Notes under the pieces: generated by a model
The model's input: the letters and a program-made list of their open reading frames with translations, nothing else
Databases searched by the model: none
What the model was told of the DNA's origin: nothing
Shown here: positions 1 to 7,573 of the stretch, piece by piece
Layout: each line of letters opens with the position of its first letter
Position numbering within the stretch: the first letter of the stretch is position 1
Position numbers and translations under genes: made by a program
DNA from: Rhodospirillaceae bacterium
GTDB lineage: Bacteria; Pseudomonadota; Alphaproteobacteria; Dongiales; Dongiaceae
Length of the DNA stretch: 19,576 bases
NCBI GenBank assembly: GCA_016794075.1
Contig: JAEUKU010000010.1
Span: forward strand, 1 to 19,576
Direction: 5' to 3'

Positions 1-218
1 GGGCAGCCGCCCTGGGCGACGAAGCCGGGGATGACCCGGTGGAAGGTGAGGCCGTCATAGAAGCCGTCCTCGGCCAGGGTGTAGAAATTGGCCACGGTAT
101 TCGGCGCCACGTCGGGATAGAACTCGATGGTGATGTCGCCCTTGTCGGTGGCCATCACCGCCTTGGTCAGCGTCTTCAATTTCTCCGGCGCGATATCGTG
201 GACTTTGAGCTTGGCCAT
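1..218 (-). CDS. Peptidyl-prolyl cis-trans isomerase, cyclophilin type (3' end beyond the window)
   Basis: Cyclophilins catalyse cis-trans isomerisation of Xaa-Pro peptide bonds during protein folding. Only the first 72 codons are present, because the gene runs off the left edge. The visible protein contains the cyclophilin N-terminal strand (GDITIEFYPDVAPNTVANF, residues 27-45) and the active-site segment FHRVIPGFVAQGG (residues 59-71). Arg61 corresponds to the catalytic arginine of the family. The ATG start is preceded by an AGGGAG ribosome binding site about 8 bases upstream, and no signal peptide is visible, so this should be a cytoplasmic form. It lies 87 bases downstream of rppH on the same strand and may be read through from it or have its own promoter. 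The family call is secure; the exact paralogue cannot be decided from a fragment. Confidence 0.93.
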   Translation of the reverse strand, partial: MAKLKVHDIAPEKLKTLTKAVMATDKGDITIEFYPDVAPNTVANFYTLAEDGFYDGLTFHRVIPGFVAQGGC

Positions 219-253
219 TCCTGTCTCCCTTCCCGAGGCTGGCGCCCTTGGTA

Positions 254-270
254 GCGGCGCCCGGCGCCGC
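254..270. other. Perfect GC-rich inverted repeat between rppH and the cyclophilin gene
   Basis: The 17 bases read GCGGCGCC-C-GGCGCCGC, a perfect inverted repeat that could fold as a 7-bp stem with a 3-base loop. It lies about 35 bases past the rppH stop and about 36 bases before the cyclophilin start. No T-tract follows it on either strand, so it does not meet the usual form of an intrinsic terminator. It could still attenuate read-through or simply reflect high GC content. Confidence 0.3.
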
Positions 271-305
271 TGTCGACCTCAAAACTGCCGGGTCGGCTCT
301 GGGCG

Positions 306-833
306 CTACTTCCGCGCCGAAACGGGGCGGCCGACCAGCGGCGCGAATTCCGCCACCAGCTCCTCGTAGAGCCGCCGCTTGAACGGCACGATCAGGTCCG
401 GCAGCTCCTCGAGCTCGGCCCAGCGCCAGGACGAGAATTCCGGATGCTTGGTGTCGATGTTGACGTCGCGGTCATCGCCGAGGAAGCGGAAGGCGAACCA
501 TTTCTGCCGCTGGCCGCGGAAACGGCCCTTCCAGATCAGCGGGATGAGATCGTCCGGCAGGTCATATTGCAACCAGTCCTTGCTCTCGCCCACATAGCGG
601 GCGCGGTCGGTACCGATTTCCTCGTGCATCTCGCGCCAGGCGGCGGCCAGCGGCTCCTCGCCCTTGTCGATGCCGCCTTGCGGCATCTGCCAGGCGGGGC
701 CCGGATTGTCGATGCGCTGGGCGACGAAGACCTGGCCCCGCTGGTTGAACAGCACGATGCCGACCCCGGGCCGATAGGGCAGCCTGGCGATCTCCGCGGG
801 GGTCATGGACTTGGGCGCGGCTTTCTTGGCCAT
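306..833 (-). CDS. rppH: RNA pyrophosphohydrolase RppH (Nudix)
   Basis: RppH removes pyrophosphate from the 5' triphosphate end of mRNA, opening the transcript to RNase E decay; it acts in the cytoplasm. The 175-residue protein has the family length. The early segment YRPGVGIVLFN (20-30) and the WQMPQGGID stretch (48-56) are typical of RppH. The Nudix box GX5EX7REUXEEXGU spans residues 53-75, with the metal-binding core REMHEE at 67-72. The ATG start has no clear Shine-Dalgarno sequence; a second in-frame ATG at codon 10 has none either, so the longer form is kept. It is the last gene of the envelope cluster, 45 bases after the deacetylase-like gene, which matches its usual place in Alphaproteobacteria. 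Other Nudix hydrolases are less likely given the PQGGID motif and the neighbours. Confidence 0.93.
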   Translation of the reverse strand: MAKKAAPKSMTPAEIARLPYRPGVGIVLFNQRGQVFVAQRIDNPGPAWQMPQGGIDKGEEPLAAAWREMHEEIGTDRARYVGESKDWLQYDLPDDLIPLIWKGRFRGQRQKWFAFRFLGDDRDVNIDTKHPEFSSWRWAELEELPDLIVPFKRRLYEELVAEFAPLVGRPVSARK

Positions 834-878
834 GAAGGTCGGGCGGATGGGTGGGTCGGAGGCGGGCGGATGCCTGCC

Positions 879-1943
879 CTAGTTTTCGACCAAGGCGCTG
901 GCCGGGACAAGCGCGATTTCCGCGCCACCGCTGGGCCGCGCCAGATTGTCGGCGAGGGCGGCGGCGTTGCCGGCGGTGCTGAGCACCAGCGCGTTGCCGC
1001 GCCGCCGCGCCAGGGCCTTGAGTGACACCGCCTCCTCCGCCAGTCGATCCGCGCCCAGCGCCTGGTCGAGCACCCGGTCGGGCGCCACCGTCAGGGGCGC
1101 CGTGACCGGCAGACCGACGACGATGAAGCCGCCGGCCTGCAACCGCTCCAGGATGGGCGTGAGCGCCGCGGCGTCGGCCAGGAAGGAATCGGCGATGGCG
1201 ACCGCCACGCCGGCTGCTTCCGGGGCCCGCGCCAGCAGCGCGTCGAGCCGGCGCAGGTTCTCCTGCGGTCCCAACTCGGCCAGCAGGCGATCGTCGCCGC
1301 TCTCCGCCGCATCCGCGGCGAGGTCATCCGCCGCGCCGAGCTCGAGATCGATCAGCGCCTCGTGGCCGTAGGCCCTGGCGGCGGCGATCCACCCCTCCAG
1401 ATCGGCGCTGCCGGCGGCGAAGCTCAGCGTCACGTCGGGCGGCAAGGCCAGGATTGCCTCCGCGGTCAAGGCGCGGTCCAGTCCCAGGCCGGTGACCACC
1501 AAGGCGAGGTGCGGGGTGTCCGCCGGGGCCGCGCTCGGCCGGCGGAAGCGCCGGGCGTCGCCGGCAGCGAGTCCGTGATCGGTCAGCGCCAAATGCGGAT
1601 CGGGCGTGTAGCGCACCAGCAGATCGATCGGCGACAGGTCCTCGGTGATCATCGGCCGCTCTGGCGGCGCGGGCGGCGGCGGCGAGGGACTGATCTCCGC
1701 CGCCATGGGCTCGAGCGGCTTCAGCGCGCTGGGGGTGCCTGCGGCTCCGGATTCCGCCGGCCGCAGCCCGGAATCGCCGAGATTGCCGGGCAGCGACAGG
1801 CTGGCGCCGGAGGAAGGCAGCCTGCCGCTGGCGGCCAGGTAGAGCGCGGCGGCGCCGATGCCGAACGCCGCCAGCAGGACGAGGATGACGACGGGGCCGC
1901 CGAACAGCGCGAAGCTGGTACGCGGCGGCCCCGGAATGCGCAA
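879..1943 (-). CDS. Divergent polysaccharide deacetylase family protein (YibQ-like), probable pseudoenzyme
   Basis: The 354-residue protein has a short basic N-terminus, one membrane segment (about 15-38), a Pro/Ala/Ser-rich linker to about residue 100, and a C-terminal domain (about 143-354) assigned to the divergent polysaccharide deacetylase family by the pattern LALVVTGLGLDRA (147-159), LPPDVTLSF (167-175) and GHEALIDLEL (193-202). Context, directly after ctpA and before rppH, agrees. The NodB-like catalytic positions look lost: the usual Asp-Asp after the first strand is Thr-Gly, the usual HLPM is DLEL, and no NxHMGS-like or GHPHP-like motif remains. It probably binds rather than hydrolyses glycan or peptidoglycan on the periplasmic face. 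The start is TTG, chosen because GAAGG lies 7 bases upstream and the membrane segment follows at once; no usable ATG exists before it. Confidence 0.82.
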   Translation of the reverse strand: MRIPGPPRTSFALFGGPVVILVLLAAFGIGAAALYLAASGRLPSSGASLSLPGNLGDSGLRPAESGAAGTPSALKPLEPMAAEISPSPPPPAPPERPMITEDLSPIDLLVRYTPDPHLALTDHGLAAGDARRFRRPSAAPADTPHLALVVTGLGLDRALTAEAILALPPDVTLSFAAGSADLEGWIAAARAYGHEALIDLELGAADDLAADAAESGDDRLLAELGPQENLRRLDALLARAPEAAGVAVAIADSFLADAAALTPILERLQAGGFIVVGLPVTAPLTVAPDRVLDQALGADRLAEEAVSLKALARRRGNALVLSTAGNAAALADNLARPSGGAEIALVPASALVEN

Positions 1944-1950
1944 GGTCCGG

Positions 1951-1955
1951 CCTTC
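1951..1955 (-). promoter_or_regulatory. Ribosome binding site fixing a TTG start
   Basis: On the minus strand GAAGG lies 7 bases before the TTG at 1943, inside the 20-base gap after the ctpA stop. This spacing is the reason for calling TTG as the start of the deacetylase-like gene and points to translation from the same mRNA as ctpA. Confidence 0.6.
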
Positions 1956-1963
1956 AGCTCGCC

Positions 1964-3373
1964 CTAGTTGGCAGCCTGCTTCTGCAACAGCGCCAGGCCA
2001 CGCAGCAGATCGAGGGCGCGGGACAGCTGATAGTCCTGCGACGGGCGGGCGATCTGCGCCTTCTCGGAGCCGACGAAAGGCTCGGATTCCTCGGGCGCCG
2101 GCGGCGTCGCGTCTTCGGTGGTCTGCGGCGGAACCACGTTGGTGCCCGGCGCCGCCTCGGTGCCCGGCGCTTGCGCGGGCTGCTCGGCATTCGCCGGCGC
2201 GTCGTCGGGATTGCTGAGCGCGCCGCGCAAATCGGCCTCGTGCCGGCCGTTATCGGGGCCGAGGCTCTCGATCTTCGCCTGCTGCACCTCGATGTCCGGC
2301 TCGATGCCCTTGGCCTGGATCGAGCGGCCCGACGGCGTGTAGTAGCGCGCGGTGGTCAGGCGGATGGCGCCATGATTGGGGATCGGGATGATCGATTGCA
2401 CCGAGCCTTTGCCGAAGCTCTTGGTGCCGAGCAGGATCGCCCGTCGCTGGTCCTGCAGCGCGCCGGACACGATCTCCGAGGCCGATGCCGAGCCGCCGTT
2501 GATCAGGACGACGATCGGCTTGCCGTCCATCAGGTCGCCCGTCTCGGCGTTCCAGCGTTGCGCCTCGGCGGCGTCGCGGCCGCGGGTGGAGACGATCTCG
2601 CCCTTGCCGAGGAAATCGTCGCTGACCGCGATCGCCTGGTCGAGCAGGCCGCCCGGATTGTTGCGCAGGTCGAGCACGAGGCCGTTCAGCTCGTTCTTGG
2701 TCGATTCCTTCAGCTTGGTGATGGCCTCGCGCAGCCCGCTGTCGGTCTTCTCGCTGAAGCTCGAGATGCGGACATAGCCGATATTGCCCTGCTCAAGTTC
2801 CCAGCGCACCGACTTGACCGCGATGACGGCGCGCTTCAGCGTGACGTCGAACGGCTCCTGGGTGCCGCGGATGACGGTCAGCTTGATCGAGGTGCCGATC
2901 TCGCCGCGCATCTTCTCCACCGCCTCGTTGAGGGTGAGGCCCATGATCGGCTCGCCGTCGAGATGCGAGATGAAATCGCCTGGCTGGATGCCGGCCTCGG
3001 CTGCCGGCGTGCCGTCCATCGGCGCCACCACCTTCACCAGGCCCTCTTCCATGGTCACTTCGATGCCAAGGCCGCCGAACTCGCCCTTGGTCTGCACCTG
3101 CATGTCCTGGAAATCTTTCTGGTTCAGGTAGCTCGAATGCGGGTCGAGCGAGGTCAGCATGCCGTTGACCGCGGCCTCGATCAGCTGCTCCTCGTTCGGC
3201 TCCTCGACGTAGTTATCGCGAATGCGCTCGAACACCTCGCCGAACAGGTTGAGCTGTTCATAGGTGCTGGTGGAGGCCGCCTGCGCGCCGGCATTGGTGG
3301 CGTTGAGGGCGATGCCGCCGATCAGGAGCCCGGTGGCCAGGGCGGTGGCGGCGAGAAGCGTGGTGCGGATCAT
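1964..3373 (-). CDS. ctpA: Carboxyl-terminal processing protease, S41 family
   Basis: CtpA-type proteases cut proteins near their C-termini in the periplasm and in many bacteria control turnover of peptidoglycan hydrolases or lipoproteins. The 469-residue product has a signal peptide (about 1-31, ending NAGAQA), a helical N-terminal region, a PDZ domain (about 98-180, with GGLGIEV and AGIQPGDFI), and the S41 core. The catalytic dyad is visible: Ser297 in SASASEI and Lys322 in SFGKGSVQ, with Gln326 four residues on. The spacing of 25 and 4 matches the Ser/Lys/Gln set of the family. The C-terminal tail (about 370-440) is Pro/Ala/Glu-rich and likely disordered. AGAAGG sits about 11 bases before the ATG. 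It lies 109 bases after the EnvC-like gene, an arrangement common in Alphaproteobacteria. Confidence 0.95.
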   Translation of the reverse strand: MIRTTLLAATALATGLLIGGIALNATNAGAQAASTSTYEQLNLFGEVFERIRDNYVEEPNEEQLIEAAVNGMLTSLDPHSSYLNQKDFQDMQVQTKGEFGGLGIEVTMEEGLVKVVAPMDGTPAAEAGIQPGDFISHLDGEPIMGLTLNEAVEKMRGEIGTSIKLTVIRGTQEPFDVTLKRAVIAVKSVRWELEQGNIGYVRISSFSEKTDSGLREAITKLKESTKNELNGLVLDLRNNPGGLLDQAIAVSDDFLGKGEIVSTRGRDAAEAQRWNAETGDLMDGKPIVVLINGGSASASEIVSGALQDQRRAILLGTKSFGKGSVQSIIPIPNHGAIRLTTARYYTPSGRSIQAKGIEPDIEVQQAKIESLGPDNGRHEADLRGALSNPDDAPANAEQPAQAPGTEAAPGTNVVPPQTTEDATPPAPEESEPFVGSEKAQIARPSQDYQLSRALDLLRGLALLQKQAAN

Positions 3374-3482
3374 GCGCTGAGCGACCTTCTGTGAGTGACC
3401 TATGGAGACTTTGCTGTCCGTGGGCCGGATTGTATGGGGCGGCCGCCGACGGCGCCAGACCTACCACCTTCGGCCATAGTAC
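3374..3482 (-). other. 109-base gap between the EnvC-like gene and ctpA
   Basis: This is the longest gap inside the minus-strand envelope cluster and the most likely place for an internal promoter for ctpA and the genes after it. I see no convincing -35/-10 pair and no T-tailed hairpin; an AGAAGG ribosome binding site near 3385-3390 serves ctpA. Confidence 0.3.
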
Positions 3483-4811
3483 CTACGGCATGAACCAGGG
3501 GGCTGGATCAAAGGGCGCGCCGCCGCGGCGCAGTTCGACATAGAGCTGCGGCCGCGTATCGGGCGCATCCGCCATGGCACCTACCGGCTCGCCGGCCTTC
3601 AGCCATTGACCGACCTGGACGGCGACGTTGGCGAGCCCCGCCAGGACCGTATGATAGCCGCCGCGGTGTTCGATGATCAATATTTGGCCATAGGAGCGGA
3701 ACGGCCCCTCGAACACAATTTGGCCATCATAGGGGGCTACGATCCGCGCCCCCGGGCGGGTAGCATAAACGATGCCTTTGCCCTCGCCGAAGGCATCGGT
3801 GCGCTGGCCGAAGGCGGCGACGACGTCGCCGCGCGCCGGCCGAGTCAGGCTGCCGCCGCGGGCGGGAAAGCCGCGCAGATCGGCGGGCGGCGGCGTGCTG
3901 AGCGCGGCGCCCAGGTCGGGCTGCGGCGTGCGCGCGGCGGTCTGCACCTCCCCGGCTCCGGCGGCTTCGGCTGCGCCGTCTTCGGCACCCGTATCATCGG
4001 CCGCATCCGCCGCGGCCTCGGCCTCGGCTTGCGCCGCCGCTTCCAGCGCGGCCTGGCGCGCGGCCTCTTCGGCCTGCGCCGCCGCCAGGCGGTCGAGCAG
4101 TTCCTTCAGGTTCTTCGCCTGGGCGGCGAGCTGCGACTGGCGCTTCTTCTGCTCGGCGGTCTGCTGCAGCGTCGCTTCCTGCTGCTTCGCCTTTTCCTGC
4201 AGCAGCTGGCCGAGCTGGGCGTTCTGCTGCGCCAGCTTGCGCACCGAATCCGCCAGCTCCTCCTGCTTGGCGGCGGTCGCCTCGCGCAGCTCCTGGATCT
4301 GCGCCAGCTCGCTCTGCAGCAGCCGGGCGCGCGTATCCAGCGCCCGCGTCGCCGCCGCCAGCAGCCGCGCCGCGCGCGCCTCGTCGACCGCCGGCCGGTC
4401 GGAGAAGAACGCCGCCTGCGCGGGGCGCAGCGACAGCCGCTCGAGCGCCAGCAAGGTGCGGCTCAGCTGGTTGCGCTTGATCTCCAGCTCGGCGCCGCGC
4501 GCCTCTTCCTGCGCGCCGAGCCCGGACAGCTCCTCTTCCAGCCGGTTCGCCTCGTCCTCGGCCGCCTGCACCTCGGCGGCGGAGCGGATCAGCTGCGTCT
4601 GCAGCTTGGCCACGTCCTTGGCCAGGCGGTCGGCCTGGCGCTTCAGCTCGTTGGCCTGGATCTTCCCCTGGTCGATCTGTTCCTGGATCTGCTGCAGTTC
4701 GCGCGGCGAGGGTGCCGGGTTCTGCGCTGCTGCATGCGACGCGAAGCACGCCGCCAGGCCGCAGGCGAGCGCGCCGCCGAGGCCGATGCGGCGATGGCTA
4801 GGCCGTGGCAC
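3483..4811 (-). CDS. envC: EnvC-like murein hydrolase activator (degenerate LytM/M23 domain)
   Basis: EnvC-type proteins bind and switch on periplasmic N-acetylmuramoyl-L-alanine amidases during cell division. The 442-residue product has a signal peptide (about 1-29, ending SHAAAQ), a long Gln/Glu/Ala-rich coiled coil (about 36-260), a low-complexity Ala/Glu linker, and a C-terminal LytM/M23 domain (about 328-442). The zinc site is degenerate: the first HxxxD position reads GKGIVY, the HxH position reads QLYVE, and only the YHTVLAGL histidine remains. This points to an activator rather than a peptidase. The GTG start lies inside gpmI, giving a 14-base overlap; GAGGA is present about 11 bases upstream, and no ATG precedes the signal peptide. 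The overlap implies translational coupling with gpmI. Confidence 0.88.
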   Translation of the reverse strand: MPRPSHRRIGLGGALACGLAACFASHAAAQNPAPSPRELQQIQEQIDQGKIQANELKRQADRLAKDVAKLQTQLIRSAAEVQAAEDEANRLEEELSGLGAQEEARGAELEIKRNQLSRTLLALERLSLRPAQAAFFSDRPAVDEARAARLLAAATRALDTRARLLQSELAQIQELREATAAKQEELADSVRKLAQQNAQLGQLLQEKAKQQEATLQQTAEQKKRQSQLAAQAKNLKELLDRLAAAQAEEAARQAALEAAAQAEAEAAADAADDTGAEDGAAEAAGAGEVQTAARTPQPDLGAALSTPPPADLRGFPARGGSLTRPARGDVVAAFGQRTDAFGEGKGIVYATRPGARIVAPYDGQIVFEGPFRSYGQILIIEHRGGYHTVLAGLANVAVQVGQWLKAGEPVGAMADAPDTRPQLYVELRRGGAPFDPAPWFMP

Positions 4812-6366
4812 GGGCGCGCAAATCCTCGCCGGGCGTCAGCAGCGAGCGGCCGGTCATCGCCGCCGGCTTGGGCAGGCCCATCAGCTCGAGCAGCGTCGGC
4901 GCCACGTCGGCCAGCCTGCCGTCGACGACGCGGCGGGCCCCGGCGCCGAGCACGATCACCGGCACCCGGTTCAGCGTATGCGCGGTGTGCGGCTCGCCGG
5001 TGACCGGATCCTGCATCATCTCGGCATTGCCGTGATCGGCGGTGATCAGCAGGGCGCCGCCCTTGGCCTCCACCGCCGCGCGCAGCCGCCCGAGGCAGCG
5101 ATCGACCGCCTCCACCGCCTTGATCGCCGCCTGCAGGTCGCCGCTATGCCCGACCATGTCGGTGTTGGCGAAATTGACCACGATGAGGTCGAAGCTGTCG
5201 GCTTCGATCGCCGCCACCAGCTTGTCGGTCACTTCATAGGCCGACATCTCGGGCTTCAGGTCATAGGTCGCGACTTTCGGCGACGGCACCAGGATGCGCT
5301 CCTCGCCGGCGAACAGCCGCTCCTCGCCGCCGTTGAAGAAGAACGTGACGTGCGCGTATTTCTCGGTCTCGGCGATGCGCAGCTGCTTCAAGCCCGCCTT
5401 GGCGACGATCTCGCCCAGGGTCTCGGTCAGCTCCGCCGGCGGGAACAGGCAGGGCATGAACTTGGCGAGCGCGCTGGAATACTCGACCAGGCCCAGCACC
5501 GCGGCGAACTTCGCCACCCGCTTGCGGGCGAAACCGTCGAAGGCGGGATCGAGCAGGCAGGTCAGGATCTGCCGCGCCCGGTCGGCGCGGAAATTCCCCA
5601 TCAGCAATCCGTCGCCGTCCTGGATGCCGGCGAAATCGCCGATCGCCGTCGGCTTGACGAATTCGTCGGTCTCTTCCCGCGCATAGGCCGCCGCCACCGC
5701 CGCATTGGCGTCCGCCGCGCGATAGGGCGCCGCGCCGAAAAAGGCGTCATAGGCGAGCTCGACCCGCTCCCAGCGCTTGTCGCGGTCCATGGCGAAATAG
5801 CGCCCGCCGATGGTGGCGAAGAAGATTCCGGGCAGGCCGGCGATGGTTTGCGCCACCTCGGCCACATATTGCCTGGCGCTGCTGGGCGGCGTGTCGCGGC
5901 CGTCGAGGAAGCCATGCAGCGCGACCTTCACGCCGGCGGCGCTCACGATCTTCGCCAGCGCCACCAGGTGGTCCTGGTGCGAATGCACGCCGCCGGGGGA
6001 GAGCAGGCCCATCAGGTGGCAAATGCCGCCGCTCCGCTTCAGCCTGGCGATGAAATCATGCAGCAGCGGGTTGCGGGCGAGCTCGCCGCTGGCGATCGCC
6101 TGGTCGATGCGCGGCAGGTCCTGCATCACCACGCGGCCGGCGCCGAGATTCATGTGGCCGACCTCGGAATTGCCCATCTGCCCCTCGGGCAGGCCGACAT
6201 GCAGCTCGGAAGCGTCGATCAGCGCATGCGGGCAATCGCGCATCAAGGCATGCCAGTTCGGCGTCGCCGCCTGTTCCACCGCGTTATGGTCGGGCTGCGG
6301 CCGATGGCCCCAGCCGTCGAGAATGCACAGGACTACGGGTTTCGGTCGCGTGTTCAAGCCGGTCAT
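4798..6366 (-). CDS. gpmI: 2,3-bisphosphoglycerate-independent phosphoglycerate mutase
   Basis: GpmI interconverts 3- and 2-phosphoglycerate in glycolysis and gluconeogenesis using a phosphoserine intermediate and two metal ions (often manganese); it is cytoplasmic. The 522-residue length is normal. Visible family motifs are LDGWG (16-20, metal-binding Asp17), MGNSEVGHMNLGAGR with the catalytic Ser67, then DGRDTPPSSA, GGRYFAMDRD, VVNFANTDMVGHSGD and ITADHGNAE, followed by an HTAHT segment that supplies late metal ligands. The ATG start has AAGGA about 5 bases upstream. The gene lies between the small lipoprotein gene (31-base gap) and the EnvC-like gene (14-base overlap). Nothing in it appears damaged. 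Confidence 0.97.
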   Translation of the reverse strand: MTGLNTRPKPVVLCILDGWGHRPQPDHNAVEQAATPNWHALMRDCPHALIDASELHVGLPEGQMGNSEVGHMNLGAGRVVMQDLPRIDQAIASGELARNPLLHDFIARLKRSGGICHLMGLLSPGGVHSHQDHLVALAKIVSAAGVKVALHGFLDGRDTPPSSARQYVAEVAQTIAGLPGIFFATIGGRYFAMDRDKRWERVELAYDAFFGAAPYRAADANAAVAAAYAREETDEFVKPTAIGDFAGIQDGDGLLMGNFRADRARQILTCLLDPAFDGFARKRVAKFAAVLGLVEYSSALAKFMPCLFPPAELTETLGEIVAKAGLKQLRIAETEKYAHVTFFFNGGEERLFAGEERILVPSPKVATYDLKPEMSAYEVTDKLVAAIEADSFDLIVVNFANTDMVGHSGDLQAAIKAVEAVDRCLGRLRAAVEAKGGALLITADHGNAEMMQDPVTGEPHTAHTLNRVPVIVLGAGARRVVDGRLADVAPTLLELMGLPKPAAMTGRSLLTPGEDLRARATA

Positions 6367-6375
6367 CGTTTCCTT

Positions 6376-6407
6376 GGTCTCTTACTCACTCGGTCTCTTA
6401 CTCGCTC
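6376..6407. repeat. Tandem 16-bp duplication spanning the lipoprotein stop codon
   Basis: Two adjacent 16-base units, 6376-6391 (GGTCTCTTACTCACTC) and 6392-6407 (GGTCTCTTACTCGCTC), differ at one base. On the minus strand the upstream unit contains the lipoprotein's last sense codons and TAA stop; the second unit repeats them in the spacer before gpmI, bringing a second TAA into the gap. It looks like a recent slippage duplication. Confidence 0.85.
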
Positions 6408-7000
6408 ACATAGGCCGGGCCGACGCGCGCGAACGTCATCGGCTCGTTGAAGAAATCCGCCGGCGCCTTGGCGAGGAAGGCCTGCCATTGCTCCGGGGTG
6501 GCGGTGATCCGCAGGTCGAGCACGCCGCCCTCGTCGGTCACCTGTCCCGGCAGCGCGCCGTACTCGATCGCCGCCTTCAGCGCCGACTCCGCCGGAAACG
6601 CGATCGACACGCTGTCCTTGCCGTCGAAGCCGTATTTGCCGATCAGATATCCGGTCTCCGATCCGGTGACCAGGACATTCAGATAGTCGCCGGAGGGGAG
6701 TTTCGAAGGATAGGCGTCGTAGAAATCCGGCTCGCTGCCGATGCCCTCGACATCATGGTCGATGGCGATGACGCGCAGCTTGTGGTCCTCCGTCGCCAGC
6801 ACGTGGACGACGGTAAACCCATCTTCCATGACACTGAGCCAGGCGCCCCACAGGCGGGGATCCTCCTGGGCTGGGTCGGCGGCGGCCACCGGGTGCTCCG
6901 ATTCGTCCAGGCAGCCGGCGAGCCAGACGGCGAGGGCGGCGAGCAGGACGAAACGCCAGGGATGCAAGGGGGGACGCAAGGGGGGATGCAGGGCGCGCAT
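6398..7000 (-). CDS. Putative lipoprotein of unknown function
   Basis: I do not recognise this 200-residue protein. It has a lipoprotein signal: a Pro/His/Arg-containing n-region, a hydrophobic stretch WRFVLLAALAVWLAGC, and a lipobox LAGC with the lipidated Cys at residue 30. The n-region HPPLRPPLHP comes from a short direct repeat. The mature part has an alternating strand-like pattern (LWGAWLSVMEDGFTVVHVL, YLNVLV, GYLIGKYGFDG), ending in a segment that resembles a small beta-barrel or lipocalin-like fold, but this is only an impression. AGGAG lies 6-7 bases before the ATG. It sits 38 bases after rlmH and 31 before gpmI, so it is probably in that operon, in a position normally empty in this gene order. 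Likely envelope-anchored. Confidence 0.75.
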   Translation of the reverse strand: MRALHPPLRPPLHPWRFVLLAALAVWLAGCLDESEHPVAAADPAQEDPRLWGAWLSVMEDGFTVVHVLATEDHKLRVIAIDHDVEGIGSEPDFYDAYPSKLPSGDYLNVLVTGSETGYLIGKYGFDGKDSVSIAFPAESALKAAIEYGALPGQVTDEGGVLDLRITATPEQWQAFLAKAPADFFNEPMTFARVGPAYVSE

Positions 7001-7038
7001 GTCTCACTCCTGGGCGGCCGGCCCCGCGAAGCGCCGGC

Positions 7039-7542
7039 CTAGTCGCGGTGATAGGGATGCCCGGCCAGGATCTGCTGGGCGCGGTAAATCTGCTCCACCA
7101 ACATGGCACGCGCCAGCAGGTGCGGCCAAGTCATTTGCCCCAGCGAGAGCACCAGATCGGCCCGCTGGCGCAGCGCTTCGGCCAGGCCGTCCGCCCCGCC
7201 GATGACGAAGGCCACCTCGGCCGCCCCCTGGTCCTGCCAGGCCGCCAGCTTGCCGGCGAACTCCCGGCTGCCGAGCGATCTGCCGCGCTCGTCCAGCGCC
7301 ACCAGGATCTGCCGGCCGGCGCGCTCTTGGGCGGATTTTGGGGCGGATTTCGAGCTGGCCCGCGCCAGGGCCTGGGCCAGCAATTCCCCCTCGCGCGCCT
7401 TCAGCTCCGGGCCGGAAAGGGCGCGGCGTTCCTCCACCTCTTCCAGGCTGAGCGGCCAATGCAGCCGCTTGGCATATTCGGCGATCAGCGCCGCCTCGGG
7501 CCCCGTCTTCGCCCGACCCACTGCCAAAATGCGCAGCTTCAT
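7039..7542 (-). CDS. rlmH: 23S rRNA (pseudouridine1915-N3)-methyltransferase RlmH
   Basis: RlmH is a SPOUT-class methyltransferase that methylates pseudouridine 1915 in helix 69 of 23S rRNA on the assembled 70S ribosome, using SAM. The 167-residue product begins MKLRILAVGR and carries the SAM-binding knot segment FVIGGADGL (112-120) and the strongly conserved C-terminal region running from LSLGQMTWPH through LLARAMLVEQIYRA to the final HPYHRD. It is slightly longer than the E. coli protein (about 155), partly because of a small in-frame duplication near residues 63-72. No clear Shine-Dalgarno sequence precedes the ATG. It heads the minus-strand cluster and lies only 36 bases from a divergent lipoprotein gene; the rsfS gene that usually sits next to it is absent from this side. 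Confidence 0.95.
   Translation of the reverse strand: MKLRILAVGRAKTGPEAALIAEYAKRLHWPLSLEEVEERRALSGPELKAREGELLAQALARASSKSAPKSAQERAGRQILVALDERGRSLGSREFAGKLAAWQDQGAAEVAFVIGGADGLAEALRQRADLVLSLGQMTWPHLLARAMLVEQIYRAQQILAGHPYHRD
7329..7352. repeat. Tandem 12-bp in-frame duplication inside rlmH
   Basis: Units 7329-7340 (GGGCGGATTTTG) and 7341-7352 (GGGCGGATTTCG) differ at one base. They encode a repeated Lys-Ser-Ala-(Pro/Gln) in the variable loop before the knot, and account for part of the extra length compared with E. coli RlmH. Confidence 0.8.
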
Positions 7543-7567
7543 GACAGGCTCGGCGAGTGCATGGGCA

Positions 7568-7573
7568 GGGAGG
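7568..7573 (+). promoter_or_regulatory. Ribosome binding site deciding the start of the DUF2272 lipoprotein
   Basis: GGGAGG lies 5 bases before the ATG at 7579. An in-frame ATG at 7561 has no such site and would place the ribosome binding sequence inside the gene, so 7579 is preferred. Confidence 0.75.

Noticed and set aside
3483..4811. Active M23 endopeptidase
   Set aside because: The HxxxD and HxH zinc motifs are missing, so an EnvC-type activator is the better call.
3772..6450. Long plus-strand open frame opposite the EnvC-like gene and gpmI
   Set aside because: It runs antisense through two well-supported genes and has Arg/Ala/Ser-rich composition without motifs.
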